64,000 nt of DNA, from positions 1-64,000 of the forward strand of contig NZ_QTJU01000005.1 in NCBI RefSeq assembly GCF_003412455.1, in the 5' to 3' direction. The DNA is from Deminuibacter soli. GTDB taxonomy: Bacteria; Bacteroidota; Bacteroidia; Chitinophagales; Chitinophagaceae. This document shows positions 53,264 to 62,081 of this stretch, piece by piece. The notes below the pieces were generated by a model. It saw only the letters and a list, made by a program, of their open reading frames with translations. It ran no database searches and had not been told where the DNA came from. The stretch's first letter is position 1, and each line of letters opens with the position of its first letter. The position numbers and the translations under genes are program-made.

Positions 53264-56200
53264 TTAGAAAGAATAACGGAGGCCGAACTGAACAGAGAAC
53301 AGTTTGTCGTATGATTTCACTTTCGCACCGGCATTGGTGTTTACGTTGTAAATATACGATTTGGTGGCCTGGTCAAAGCCCTGCTGTGTGTACAGGTTGG
53401 TGTTGGTAATTAATTTGTAACCACCCCAATCATGATTCAGCAGGTTCAGCACGTTGAAAATATCGGCGCGGAGTGTGAGTTTGTTGGTTTTGTAAATTTT
53501 GAAATCTTTCGCGATACTCATGTTCCACTGTGTGCGCCATGGCTGGATACCGTCGTTGTAGGCAGCGAATTTGCCCATGTTCCTTTCCAGGAATTTGCGG
53601 TACTCAGGACTTGTTTTCTGCAGCAGGGTGTTCATGCCTGTGCGGATATTGTCTGGTGTTTTAGGATCGTTCGGGTTAAACACATACGCCAGGTCAACAC
53701 CATCGTTGTTGGCACCGATCACGTCTTTATCAACATAAGAAGAGAAACGTGCAGCCTGGTAAGCCTGGAAAGAAGAGCTTACGCTGAAGCCATAGAAAGT
53801 AGGGCTCAGGAACAGGGCTACCAGTTTGTTGCGCTGATCGCCGTCGCTGTACCAGTTTCTGCCGTATGAACCGTAATTCCAGTAAGAAGAACCTACGCTG
53901 AAGTTGGCGTTACGCGGGTCACCGTTATCATAAGGAGGAGTGCCGGTAGCCTTGCCTCTTGCATATGACACGCTAAATGAACCGTCTTTTGCAATCTGTG
54001 CACTTGCCTCAATTACTGCACCCCAGAATTTGGAAGCCCAGCTGGTATTGGTGAAATAACGCACCTGTGCAAACTCTGATGCAATTCTTGAATTGGCCAG
54101 CTGCGGACGGCTGTTGGTGCCGGTAGCAGCCAGTGTGCTGGCAGGTACATATACTTCGCGGCCTTCGTTGGTAACAAAGTCAGGTGTACGTTTCATGTTC
54201 AGATCGTACAGGTAGTAGTTATCCCATGTATTGTCGAAATACAGGTTACCACCCATGCGGAACCAGGTATTGAAGTAGTGGTAGTAACTGATGCTGGTTT
54301 TAAATGTCAGCGGGTTTTTCAGGTGCTTGTCAAGTACCAGCACGGTAGTAGGCTGTGCAGACAGTGTTTTGAGGTAGGTAGAACCCGGCACCTTGCTGAA
54401 ATCGCTCTGGTAAGCTTTCCAGTCAGGAATAGGTACATTGGTTCTTACATCTACATATTTAAAGTTGGTACCGTTGTCGATATGTGCAAAAGTGATGGGC
54501 TGTGTGGTAAACTCAGATGCAAACAAACCGGCACCTACTTTCACGATATCGCGGCCGTTGCCATGAATATCCCAGATAAGGTTGGCGCGTGGCTGAATGT
54601 TTTTCGCATCAAACGGAACCACGTCTGTTTTAACACCCAGTTTCTGCTCCAGCAGCGGGTTGGGTGCTGGTTTATTGCCGATGATGGTTCCATCCCAACG
54701 TAAACCTACGGTAAGGTTCAGGTTAGGACGCAGGTTGGTTTCCATTTGTGCAAACAGGCCAACCTCGATCAACGGAACGCTGATTTTGGGGTTTTCATCT
54801 GTTGGTGAAATCTTCCTTACAAAACGGTAAGGATTGTTGTTCTCCATATCAGCAATGCTGGCATAGTAAAACTGGCCCTGCTGATCGTGTGTTAAACGGT
54901 CGGTGATATGGTTGATATTGTTGTCTGTACCAAATACAAAGTTGAGTTTGCCTGTTTTGTAGCGCAGGTTATCAACGATCTGGATTACATCAGATGCATC
55001 ACGTTCAGGCACCCAGTTCTGGTTACCGAAACCAACGGTTGTTTTGCCGGTGCTGCCGTCTGCAAAAGTAGAAGCCACATCCACAAATCCTTCAGGTACG
55101 CGGTTGTGCGTGTAGTGCAGGAATTTGCGGAAGGTGCTGAAGTTTACTTTCAGGTCGTTGTTTAATGTACTGTTGAACTCAGAACGCAGGCCGAGCATAA
55201 TGGCATTCTGTATTTCCACACCGGTATACTGGGTAGACAATACGCCACCACCTTTCAGTTTGTTGGGGTCAACAAAGTGCAGGTAGTTATACTTTAAGGT
55301 TAACAGGTTTTTCTTGTTGAGGTTCCAGTCAAAACGGGCAAACGCATTTTTGGTTTCCTGTTTAATGTTGATGGCACCATATTCCTGCTGCACAGGGAAG
55401 CCAAACTGGTTCTGCATAACAGACACCACTTTATCAAGATTGGCTTTGGTAATGTTCAGTGTTTTTTCGCCCTGTGCCTGTGAGCCGTAGAAGTTAAAAT
55501 CGTAGGCGCGGAAAGGAACGGTATTGCTGTACTGATCGTACGATACCAGGAAGTGCAGTTTGTCTTTGATAATTGCACCGCTGAGGTTAGCGCCGATCTG
55601 GAATGATTCGTATTTGGTGGTTACTTTATTGCCGTTTACATCTTTTTTAGCAGCGAGCGAGTTAGAACCATAGTACGTCCATGCAGCGCCCTGCAGCGTG
55701 TTGGTACCGCTTTTGGTAATGGCTTTCACCACACCACCCGAACCGCGGCCATTGGTAACATCGTATGAGTTGGTAGATACTTCAAACTCACGGATGCTTT
55801 CGGAAGAGATAGAGAAAGCAGCATCAGACAAACCGCCGAACGTAGCTCGCCTGTTGCTGACACCATCCAGCATATAACCGGTACCACCTGCCTTTGCACC
55901 TGCCAGTGAACCACCGTTTGCCAGTGGCGACAGGATCATGAGATCGGTATAGTTACGGGTAGCCAAAGGTATTTTAGAGATGGCTCTTGCGGTAACGGCA
56001 GTACCTGTACCCAACCTGCTTACACTGTTGTTAAAGCTGGAAGAGTGCACTTTTACTTCTGTTAACTCATTGGCGCCTTTCACGAGCACAATTTTGTGCA
56101 GCACCAGGCGGTCGCCCAGGTTAAGTGCATTATCTTTTAATAAGGTAGTTTGAAAACCCATCGAAGAAATCTCGATGTCGTAAGTACCTACCGGTAACTC

Positions 56201-56422
56201 GGAGAAGGTGAAATAACCCTGCTTGTTAGAAGAGGTAGACGCAACAAAACCTGTTGCCACATTTTTAAGATGAATAGCTGCACCCTGCAAAGGCTGGGTT
56301 TCGCTTTCATAAATAAAACCACTGAGACCGGAACCGCTCGACTGTGCCAATACAGCCGACTGCGCCAGTACCAGTAACAATAATCCAAGTAAGGCAATTT
56401 TCACCCGTGAACGGATTTTCAT
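53264..56422 (-). CDS. TonB-dependent receptor with carboxypeptidase-regulatory-like domain
   Basis: This 1052-residue outer-membrane protein has a signal peptide (residues 1-26), a beta-sandwich of the carboxypeptidase-regulatory-like type (about 30-115), a plug domain (about 130-260) and a long beta-barrel that ends in an aromatic residue (FGLRYSF), as expected. Length and order fit the receptors that take up large nutrients or siderophores in Bacteroidota. No SusD-like partner or sigma/anti-sigma pair is adjacent, so it is a lone receptor. The upstream TACTTTCG is close to a -7 element. The substrate is unknown. Confidence 0.9.
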   Translation of the reverse strand: MKIRSRVKIALLGLLLLVLAQSAVLAQSSGSGLSGFIYESETQPLQGAAIHLKNVATGFVASTSSNKQGYFTFSELPVGTYDIEISSMGFQTTLLKDNALNLGDRLVLHKIVLVKGANELTEVKVHSSSFNNSVSRLGTGTAVTARAISKIPLATRNYTDLMILSPLANGGSLAGAKAGGTGYMLDGVSNRRATFGGLSDAAFSISSESIREFEVSTNSYDVTNGRGSGGVVKAITKSGTNTLQGAAWTYYGSNSLAAKKDVNGNKVTTKYESFQIGANLSGAIIKDKLHFLVSYDQYSNTVPFRAYDFNFYGSQAQGEKTLNITKANLDKVVSVMQNQFGFPVQQEYGAINIKQETKNAFARFDWNLNKKNLLTLKYNYLHFVDPNKLKGGGVLSTQYTGVEIQNAIMLGLRSEFNSTLNNDLKVNFSTFRKFLHYTHNRVPEGFVDVASTFADGSTGKTTVGFGNQNWVPERDASDVIQIVDNLRYKTGKLNFVFGTDNNINHITDRLTHDQQGQFYYASIADMENNNPYRFVRKISPTDENPKISVPLIEVGLFAQMETNLRPNLNLTVGLRWDGTIIGNKPAPNPLLEQKLGVKTDVVPFDAKNIQPRANLIWDIHGNGRDIVKVGAGLFASEFTTQPITFAHIDNGTNFKYVDVRTNVPIPDWKAYQSDFSKVPGSTYLKTLSAQPTTVLVLDKHLKNPLTFKTSISYYHYFNTWFRMGGNLYFDNTWDNYYLYDLNMKRTPDFVTNEGREVYVPASTLAATGTNSRPQLANSRIASEFAQVRYFTNTSWASKFWGAVIEASAQIAKDGSFSVSYARGKATGTPPYDNGDPRNANFSVGSSYWNYGSYGRNWYSDGDQRNKLVALFLSPTFYGFSVSSSFQAYQAARFSSYVDKDVIGANNDGVDLAYVFNPNDPKTPDNIRTGMNTLLQKTSPEYRKFLERNMGKFAAYNDGIQPWRTQWNMSIAKDFKIYKTNKLTLRADIFNVLNLLNHDWGGYKLITNTNLYTQQGFDQATKSYIYNVNTNAGAKVKSYDKLFSVQFGLRYSF

Positions 56423-56694
56423 AATTAAGTGTTGGTTTGAAAATCAAAGCTATAGCTGTATTGACAGCCGTAAACGGGCGCGAAAGTAAGTTAATGGATT
56501 GTTAAACGAAAATTAATATAAAGTTCACAATACCCTATTTGACAAACGGTTAGCAATATTTAAATTGGGTGCGAGACAGTTTCCTGCAACTATAAGCATT
56601 TAGCCCACGATGGCTCACCGCTTTACCGCTCTATATTTTTATTCAGGCCAGTTTTTATCCCCGGATGTTTCCGGAGCTTCACGCCCATTTAACT

Positions 56695-57336
56695 TTAAAC
56701 ATCCAACTTTACACCTTCCACTATATTCACCCCCACCTGGGCCTGGTAACCGGCCGTAAAACTCCGCACGACTGACGGCGGCGTAAGCACCTGCAATGGC
56801 GCAGCTACTGGCAGGGCAATGGCTGTTTTGTAGCCAGCAGGCGACCAGGGAAAAAGCTGCCGGTTGTACAGCAGGCATGGTTTGCCCTCCCACACCACAA
56901 ATACCCCGTTGGGTAGTGCAGCTGCGGGCGCTTCATGGGTTAACTTCTCTCCTTTCCTGTTGATCCGTTCCCGGTGCAGTACTGCGTCAATTTCGTTTAT
57001 TGATACGCTTGCATCAAAGCCATGCTCCGGGTTGGCCTGCAGCCAGCAGGTTTTGAAATGTTCCGCTGCCTCGCGCCTGCATTCAAAACAAGGCCGGTGC
57101 CCTGCCGCGAAAGCCGTGGCCTCATCCAGGAAGAACAACTCCGTATACCGGTGCGGGGCCATTACCTGCCGTTTCCGGTCTTTAAACTCAAGCTGACAGA
57201 TCAGCCAGGCCTTCAGCTTAAACTGCCGCTCTACCTGCTGCTGCTCATTATGCAGTATGCCGCGGTTCCCCATCCACGCGCCACGCGCTTTGGTTTGAAT
57301 AAGATTGCCCCAGGGATCAACACGATTCTGTAACAT
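56695..57336 (-). CDS. Conserved protein with CxxC metal-like motif, function unknown
   Basis: This 213-residue protein belongs to a widespread family of unknown function that I recognise by its opening (RVDPWGNLIQTKARGAWMGN) and by GHRPCFECRR near 82-91. The CFEC pair and nearby histidine suggest a metal or Ada-like site. It has no signal peptide. It is divergent from the Crp-like gene to the right. Nothing in the neighbourhood suggests a pathway. Confidence 0.78.
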   Translation of the reverse strand: MLQNRVDPWGNLIQTKARGAWMGNRGILHNEQQQVERQFKLKAWLICQLEFKDRKRQVMAPHRYTELFFLDEATAFAAGHRPCFECRREAAEHFKTCWLQANPEHGFDASVSINEIDAVLHRERINRKGEKLTHEAPAAALPNGVFVVWEGKPCLLYNRQLFPWSPAGYKTAIALPVAAPLQVLTPPSVVRSFTAGYQAQVGVNIVEGVKLDV

Positions 57337-57417
57337 CCGGTTGTTTTACCTGTAAGGTAGCAGAATAATGGATTGATTGTTTTATGGTTTTATGGTGCTT
57401 ATCTTTATTCTCCTGCC

Positions 57418-57990
57418 ATGACACACGACCTGCTTCTCAAAAATATTGCCCGCCACATTCAGCTCACTGCAGCAGAAACACAGCACTTCACCTCGCTGCT
57501 AAGCTATAAAGAGCTGCCCAAAAAGACGCTGCTGCTGCAGGAAGGACAGCCCTGCAAACAATTAAGCTATGTACACGCCGGCGCTTTGCGGGCTTATCAT
57601 ACAGACAAGGAAGGCAAAGAATCGACCATCATGTTTGCCGTTGCAGACTGGTGGGTGACAGATATGTATTGTTTCTTGAACGCCAAACCCGCCATGATGT
57701 ATATTGAAACACTGGAAAGCAGCAGCATCTTCCAGTTAAGCAAAGAAAGGCTCGACCAGCTGTATACAGACATTCCCAAGTTCGAACGCTTTTTCCGGAT
57801 ACTGATGCAGAACGCGTATACCCGTGAACAGTTAAGGGTGATTGAGAACCTCTCCCTGTCTGCCAAAGAAAGATATGAAAGCTTCCTGCTGAAATACCCG
57901 CATATAGCGCAGATTGTAACACAGAAACAAATCGCCTCTTACCTCGGCATTACACCTGAATTTTTGAGTGCCGTAAGAAAAGCCCGGTAA
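57418..57990 (+). CDS. Crp/Fnr family transcriptional regulator
   Basis: This 190-residue protein has a cyclic-nucleotide-binding-like barrel (about 10-125) and a C-terminal winged helix with IASYLGITPEFLSAVRKAR as recognition helix. The ligand-binding residues of Crp are not kept and no FNR cysteines are present, so the signal is unknown. I set the start at the ATG at 57418 because it opens the typical HDLLLKNIARHI helix; 15 upstream codons look like chance. It resembles the second Crp-type gene at 30525-31112 in plan, not in detail. Confidence 0.88.
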   Translation: MTHDLLLKNIARHIQLTAAETQHFTSLLSYKELPKKTLLLQEGQPCKQLSYVHAGALRAYHTDKEGKESTIMFAVADWWVTDMYCFLNAKPAMMYIETLESSSIFQLSKERLDQLYTDIPKFERFFRILMQNAYTREQLRVIENLSLSAKERYESFLLKYPHIAQIVTQKQIASYLGITPEFLSAVRKAR

Positions 57991-58063
57991 ACTGTATTTC
58001 TTAATGTACCTTAAGTGCAGTTGAATAAATAGCGCCGTTCTTTGTGTAACAAAACGCTATCGC

Positions 58064-58420
58064 ATGTTAATACTTATTGCAGGGCCGTACAGAAGCGGCA
58101 CCAACGACGATCCGCAACTGATGCAGCAGAACCTGCACTACCTTGAATCCGTTGCCCTACCCCTGTTCAGGAAAGGCCATGTGCCCATGATCGGTGAATG
58201 GGTGGCGCTGCCCCTGATCCAGCTCGCCGGTTCTACCAAACCCGGAGACGCCGCCTGGGAAGAAGTGCAATACCCTGTTGCCCATCGCCTGCTGCAGAAA
58301 TGTGATGCCGTACTTAGACTTGAAGGAGCATCCAAAGGTGCAGATGAAGATGTACGTGTAGCAAAGGAAAGAGGGCTGAAAGTGTATTACCGGCTGGAGG
58401 ATGTGCCGGATGGGGAATGA
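58064..58420 (+). CDS. DUF4406/nucleoside deoxyribosyltransferase-like protein
   Basis: This 118-residue protein has the compact alpha/beta fold of DUF4406 and nucleoside 2-deoxyribosyltransferase relatives. It opens with the typical ILIAGPYRSGT loop, and CDAVLRLEGASKGADEDVRVAKERG near 85-108 is the second conserved block, with the acid residues expected at the active site. Family members act on nucleosides or nucleotides, but this short branch has no proven reaction. It stands alone behind the Crp-type gene. Confidence 0.75.
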   Translation: MLILIAGPYRSGTNDDPQLMQQNLHYLESVALPLFRKGHVPMIGEWVALPLIQLAGSTKPGDAAWEEVQYPVAHRLLQKCDAVLRLEGASKGADEDVRVAKERGLKVYYRLEDVPDGE

Positions 58421-58507
58421 ACAAGACGTGCCGGATAATTCAATCAGGGATAAAATGCACACACCAGAGTAAGAGCCAGAGCAATAAACTGCTCTACCTT
58501 TAACTAA

Positions 58508-59026
58508 ATGGCGAAGCAGCATTTCTTTATAGATAAGATCACCAACAGTATTGAGCAATCGGGCACCGGCAAAAGCTTTGAAACAGAAGTTACACCCTTA
58601 AAGAATGAGGAGCTGAAACTTGTTTTAAAGAAAAATGGCTGGCGATTTAATTGGAAAACAGAATACAAATATTACGGCCGGAGTTTATATAAGCTGAACA
58701 TAATAGGACAAACTGATATTCAAGGCCTGATTAGCCTGCAACTATTGGAAAATTATGTGGAAATGCATCTGATTGAAACAGCACCGCATAACTATGGCCA
58801 TGCAAAATTGTATCTCGGGGTTCCTGCAAACCTGGTCGCTTTTGCCTGCAAAACCAGTTATGATTGTGGCTTTGAAGGGTTTGTAGCTTTTACGGCTAAA
58901 ACAAGACTGATCCAGCATTATATGGACACATTGGGAGCAGAATTGATATTCAGAGACCGGATGAGCATTTCAGGAAATTCCGCAAAAAAACTGGTATCTT
59001 CGTACTACAAAAATCACTTTAAATGA
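58508..59026 (+). CDS. GNAT-like protein with tiny downstream partner
   Basis: This 172-residue protein has the strand-helix pattern of a GCN5-type acetyltransferase. The PHNYGHAKLYLGVPANLVAFACK stretch resembles the acetyl-CoA loop and helix, and the last 40 residues (LIQHYMDTLGAEL) resemble the family's C-terminal part. The glycine-rich A motif is weak, so activity is not assured. The base composition is poorer in G and C than the neighbours, which hints at transfer. Its stop codon overlaps the start of a 59-residue gene (ATGA), the arrangement of toxin-antitoxin or mobile accessory pairs. Whether it acts as a toxin is inference. Confidence 0.65.
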   Translation: MAKQHFFIDKITNSIEQSGTGKSFETEVTPLKNEELKLVLKKNGWRFNWKTEYKYYGRSLYKLNIIGQTDIQGLISLQLLENYVEMHLIETAPHNYGHAKLYLGVPANLVAFACKTSYDCGFEGFVAFTAKTRLIQHYMDTLGAELIFRDRMSISGNSAKKLVSSYYKNHFK

Positions 59027-59202
59027 CAGGTAAAAAACAATATTACCAATTGGATAATATCGGTTTTATTGGAACCCAGCAGAAAAAAAGTGAAGCCGAT
59101 ATAAAAAAGGATATTGAATTGACCGTGCAGTTTATCAAAAAAAGAAAAGCAGAACAACGCACACCACCCGCTACAATTACAAGGGCAACTAAAAGCAAAT
59201 AG
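59023..59202 (+). CDS. Small partner of the GNAT-like gene
   Basis: This 59-codon gene overlaps the preceding gene by four bases. The product is very basic and lysine-rich (for example KKQYYQLDNIGFIG, then FIKKRKAEQR), with no known domain. The coupling and size suggest an antitoxin, an activator or a DNA-binding helper of the GNAT-like protein. A terminator follows 27 bases after its stop codon, so the pair forms a separate two-gene unit. Confidence 0.6.
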   Translation: MTGKKQYYQLDNIGFIGTQQKKSEADIKKDIELTVQFIKKRKAEQRTPPATITRATKSK

Positions 59203-59228
59203 TTGCGCTTTTACGAAATGAATATAAC

Positions 59229-59253
59229 ACCCGCATAATGCGGGTATTTTTTT
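59229..59253 (+). terminator. Rho-independent terminator
   Basis: ACCCGCA and TGCGGGT pair around a three-base loop and are followed, after an A, by seven T. It closes the GNAT-like two-gene unit. Confidence 0.88.
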
Positions 59254-59306
59254 GTCCGGGCACGTATTATTGTGATAAGCGGAAAATCACCCTTATTTGA
59301 ACTGCA

Positions 59307-59314
59307 TAACTTTG
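59307..59314 (+). promoter_or_regulatory. Putative -7 element of the araC-type gene
   Basis: TAACTTTG matches TAnnTTTG and ends five bases before the start codon at 59319, so the message would have almost no leader. Confidence 0.4.
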
Positions 59315-59318
59315 CTCC

Positions 59319-60224
59319 ATGCGCAAAACAGAAACAGCAGGGGAATTTCTTGAACGGCAGGGCAAACACTATTCAGATGCAGGGCAGTTTAATGTATATA
59401 AAATAAACCGCCTGAGCCAGGGCGCAGCCGCTCCACCGCTCAGGCGTGACTTTTATAAAATTTCACTGGTACTGAACACCAGGGGTATTATTACCTATGC
59501 AGACAAATCCATTCACATCAACAACAACGCCCTGGTATTCAGCAATCCCCTGATGCCCTATTTTTGGCAAAGCCTGGGCAAGCGGCAAACCGGTTATTTC
59601 TGCATGTTCACCGAAGCGTTTGTGACCCACCAGCTTAAAACAAACATTCTTTCGCAATCCCCGTTGTTTAAAATCAACAGCAGCACGGTGGTGTTTCCTT
59701 CGCAGCAATCCACCGATTTCCTGGCAGGTATATTTGAGCAGATGCGGAAAGAAATACAATCTGCCTACCCCAATAAATACGACCTGTTGCGCAGTTACGT
59801 GCACCTGTTAATGCACGAAGCGCTGAAGATAACGCCTGCCGAACCACAGTACCAGCCCGGCTCTTCTGCCCACCGCATTGCCGGTATGTTCCTGGAACTG
59901 CTGGAGCGGCAGTTCCCGGTTACCTCGCCACAGCATGCATTGCAACTAAAAAACGCAGGTGAATACGCGGAGGCTTTAGCCATACACACCAATCACCTCA
60001 ACAAAATACTGAAGGAGGTAACCGGCAAAACAACTTCTGTTATACTTGCAGAACGCTTACTGAAAGAAGCCAAGGCCCTGCTGCTGCACAGCGACTGGGA
60101 TATTGCCTCCATCGGCTATTGTCTTGGCTTTGAGCACCCGGCCAACTTCAATATCTTCTTTAAAAAGCAGACCGGCGAAACGCCTAATCATTTCAGGAAA
60201 CAGGCAGTAATTGCCAGATCATAA
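59319..60224 (+). CDS. AraC-family transcriptional regulator
   Basis: This 301-residue protein has an N-terminal cupin-like sensing domain and a C-terminal AraC double helix-turn-helix (about 200-295): the first helix pair around IHTNHLNKILKEVTGKT, the second around DIASIGYCLGFEHPANFNIFFKKQTGETPNHFR. Length and motifs are full. Such regulators often sit next to the dehydrogenase they control, and a broken SDR gene lies just downstream in the same direction. The signal molecule is unknown. Confidence 0.92.
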   Translation: MRKTETAGEFLERQGKHYSDAGQFNVYKINRLSQGAAAPPLRRDFYKISLVLNTRGIITYADKSIHINNNALVFSNPLMPYFWQSLGKRQTGYFCMFTEAFVTHQLKTNILSQSPLFKINSSTVVFPSQQSTDFLAGIFEQMRKEIQSAYPNKYDLLRSYVHLLMHEALKITPAEPQYQPGSSAHRIAGMFLELLERQFPVTSPQHALQLKNAGEYAEALAIHTNHLNKILKEVTGKTTSVILAERLLKEAKALLLHSDWDIASIGYCLGFEHPANFNIFFKKQTGETPNHFRKQAVIARS

Positions 60225-60267
60225 ATTTGGGATTGAATGGCATAATTTTTAACGGCCGCGTGCCGGC

Positions 60268-60275
60268 TACCTTTG
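60268..60275 (+). promoter_or_regulatory. Putative -7 element before the SDR remnant
   Basis: TACCTTTG matches TAnnTTTG and lies 19 bases before the old start codon of the broken SDR gene. It shows that the promoter survives although the gene is disrupted. Confidence 0.4.
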
Positions 60276-60294
60276 TTGTGTAAATACACGCACA

Positions 60295-60556
60295 ATGGAA
60301 AGTGGTAGTGATAACAGGTGCCAGCAGCGGCATGGGCGAAGCTACCGCACGCAAACTGGTGCAGCAGGGTGCCGCCCAATCCGAACTGGGGCACGATATT
60401 ACCAGTCCTAAAGTAAAAGCCCTGTACGGCAACTTAACCAACATGCCCAAAATGGATGAAGAAGCTATTGCCTATGCGGTGATTTACGGCATTAGTCAGC
60501 CAGGTAATATTAATGTGAATGAGATAGTGCTGAGGCCGCCGGGGCAGACGAGGTGA
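60295..60556 (+). pseudogene. SDR-family oxidoreductase remnant with large internal deletion
   Basis: The nucleotide-binding start of a short-chain dehydrogenase (VVVITGASSGMGEATARKLV) is joined after about 30 residues directly to a typical SDR C-terminus (AIAYAVIYGISQPGNINVNEIVLRP). About 150 residues that should hold the catalytic Ser, Tyr and Lys are missing. The ATG at 60295 is also out of frame with the rest. The remnant lies between an araC gene upstream and a GlxA-type gene downstream, and a -7 promoter element is still in front of it. I regard it as a pseudogene; it cannot be an active dehydrogenase. Confidence 0.85.
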
Positions 60557-60569
60557 GAGTGACATCACC

Positions 60570-61535
60570 TCACACGCCAAACTTCCGCCTGTATTCCAGC
60601 GGTGACAAGCCTGTGCATCGCTTAAACACATCCCTGAATGCATTAATATCGTTATAGCCCACTTCGTACACAATTTCATTGATGGTCTTGCGGCCTTGTT
60701 CCAGCTGCTTTTTAACGGCTTCTACCTTTACGCGTTGAATGTATTCCACAATTGAATTACCGGTAAGCTTCTTAAACCGCCGCTCAAAGGTTCTTCTGCC
60801 CATACCGGCTTTTGCGCATATTGCTTCAACAGTCAGTTTCTGTTCGTAGTGCTGCTCAATATACTGTTGCGCTTCCAGTACATTTTTATCTGCATGATGC
60901 TTTTGCCCCAGGAAAATTACAAAAGGATGCTGGCTGCTCCTGTCCATATCTATCTCAAACATTTTGGAAGCCAGCACTGCCATTTCCCTGTTCAGGTGTT
61001 TCTCGATAATATATAGCAACAGGTTCAGGTACGAGTAAGCGCCACCGCAGGTGTAAATGCCATCTGCATCTGTAATCAGGCGGTCATCTATCACACGCAC
61101 ATCAGGAAACATTGCGCTGAATTCATTCCTGGCTGCCCAGTGTACGGCACATTCTTTATGATGCAGCAGGCCGGTAGCTGCAAGGAAAAAAGAACCTACG
61201 CACAGGCTCACAATCTCAGTGCCGTTTTTATACATGGCGCGCACCCAATCAATAAACTGTGCATTGCGTTTAACGGATTCAGGGAAATGTCCACAGGTAA
61301 TCGGTATCACAATTACATCTGTATGTGCAATCCCGTGTATGCCTGCGGTTGTATGAATTGTGTACAGGCCATTGTTTAAGGAAGTGGTTTTCTGCAGGCC
61401 TGCAATTGTTACCTCGTAAAAAGACGCCTTGCCCTGGTAACGCAAAAAATCGTTTACCCTGGTGAGTATCTGGAAACAACTGTCAACGCAGTTAATGGCA
61501 GCATCGTGTAAAGCCAGTATGGTAACATGCTTCAT
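60570..61535 (-). CDS. GlxA-family regulator (DJ-1/PfpI-like plus AraC helix-turn-helix)
   Basis: This 321-residue protein joins a DJ-1/PfpI-like sensing domain (about 1-190, with SLCVGSFFLAATGLL carrying the nucleophile-elbow cysteine) to an AraC-type DNA-binding domain (about 220-320, with VEAICAKAGMGRRTFERRFKKLTG and INEIVYEVGYNDINAFRDVFKR). This two-domain plan is the GlxA type, whose ligands are generally unknown. It converges on the SDR remnant, 13 bases away. Its target genes may have included the lost SDR. Confidence 0.92.
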   Translation of the reverse strand: MKHVTILALHDAAINCVDSCFQILTRVNDFLRYQGKASFYEVTIAGLQKTTSLNNGLYTIHTTAGIHGIAHTDVIVIPITCGHFPESVKRNAQFIDWVRAMYKNGTEIVSLCVGSFFLAATGLLHHKECAVHWAARNEFSAMFPDVRVIDDRLITDADGIYTCGGAYSYLNLLLYIIEKHLNREMAVLASKMFEIDMDRSSQHPFVIFLGQKHHADKNVLEAQQYIEQHYEQKLTVEAICAKAGMGRRTFERRFKKLTGNSIVEYIQRVKVEAVKKQLEQGRKTINEIVYEVGYNDINAFRDVFKRCTGLSPLEYRRKFGV

Positions 61536-61618
61536 GTACTAAAGATATCTGAAAAACCTGACGCATTCAACAGGTAAGATTGTCGTATTCCCCATGAGAC
61601 AACCCGCTTTTCCGTCAC

Positions 61619-61626
61619 TATTTTTG
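61619..61626 (+). promoter_or_regulatory. Putative -7 element of the VOC gene
   Basis: TATTTTTG fits TAnnTTTG. It lies 27 bases before the start codon at 61654 and inside the earlier, longer frame, which supports the shorter start. Confidence 0.4.
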
Positions 61627-61653
61627 CAGCATACACTAATCAAACAGGTACAA

Positions 61654-61980
61654 ATGAAAGCACTTGAAATCATCATTATCCCGGTGGCCGACCAGCAGAA
61701 GGCGAAAGACTTTTACCTGCAGCTCGGCTTTGAAGTAATTGTGGAAGCACCTGCAGACCATGGCCAAACCTGGCTGCAGCTGGGGCTTCCCGGTCAGCCC
61801 ACTTCTATTGCCCTCATGAAGTTCCATGGCATTATTATAGAAACGGAAAACATGGAAAAAGATATAGCCCATTTCACTGCCAAAGGCATTACCGTGGGCA
61901 ATATAGATACGCAGCCATGGGGACGTTTTGCCTGGCTGAAAGACCCGGATGGCAATGGTTTGTGCCTGCACCAGCAATAA
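61654..61980 (+). CDS. VOC-family (glyoxalase/dioxygenase-like) protein
   Basis: This 108-residue protein has one vicinal-oxygen-chelate fold, opening with the typical LEIIIIPVADQQKAKDFY and ending with AWLKDPDGNGLCLHQ. Such single-domain members dimerise and bind a metal; their reactions vary widely. The ATG at 61654 was chosen over one 20 codons earlier because the fold starts there and a promoter element lies between. It is divergent from the GlxA-type gene, which may control it. Confidence 0.88.
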   Translation: MKALEIIIIPVADQQKAKDFYLQLGFEVIVEAPADHGQTWLQLGLPGQPTSIALMKFHGIIIETENMEKDIAHFTAKGITVGNIDTQPWGRFAWLKDPDGNGLCLHQQ

Positions 61981-62021
61981 GCACGCAATTCCGTACCGGA
62001 AGCCACAGGCCACTATAACAA

Positions 62022-62060
62022 ATGGCCTTGCAGCAGTATCTATTCCTGCTGCAAGGCCAT
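62022..62060. terminator. Bidirectional terminator hairpin
   Basis: ATGGCCTTGCAGCAG and CTGCTGCAAGGCCAT pair perfectly over 15 bases around a nine-base loop. A T-run follows five bases later on the plus strand. It separates the convergent VOC and hydrolase genes. Confidence 0.85.
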
Positions 62061-62081
62061 CCGCCTTTTTATGTCAGTAGT

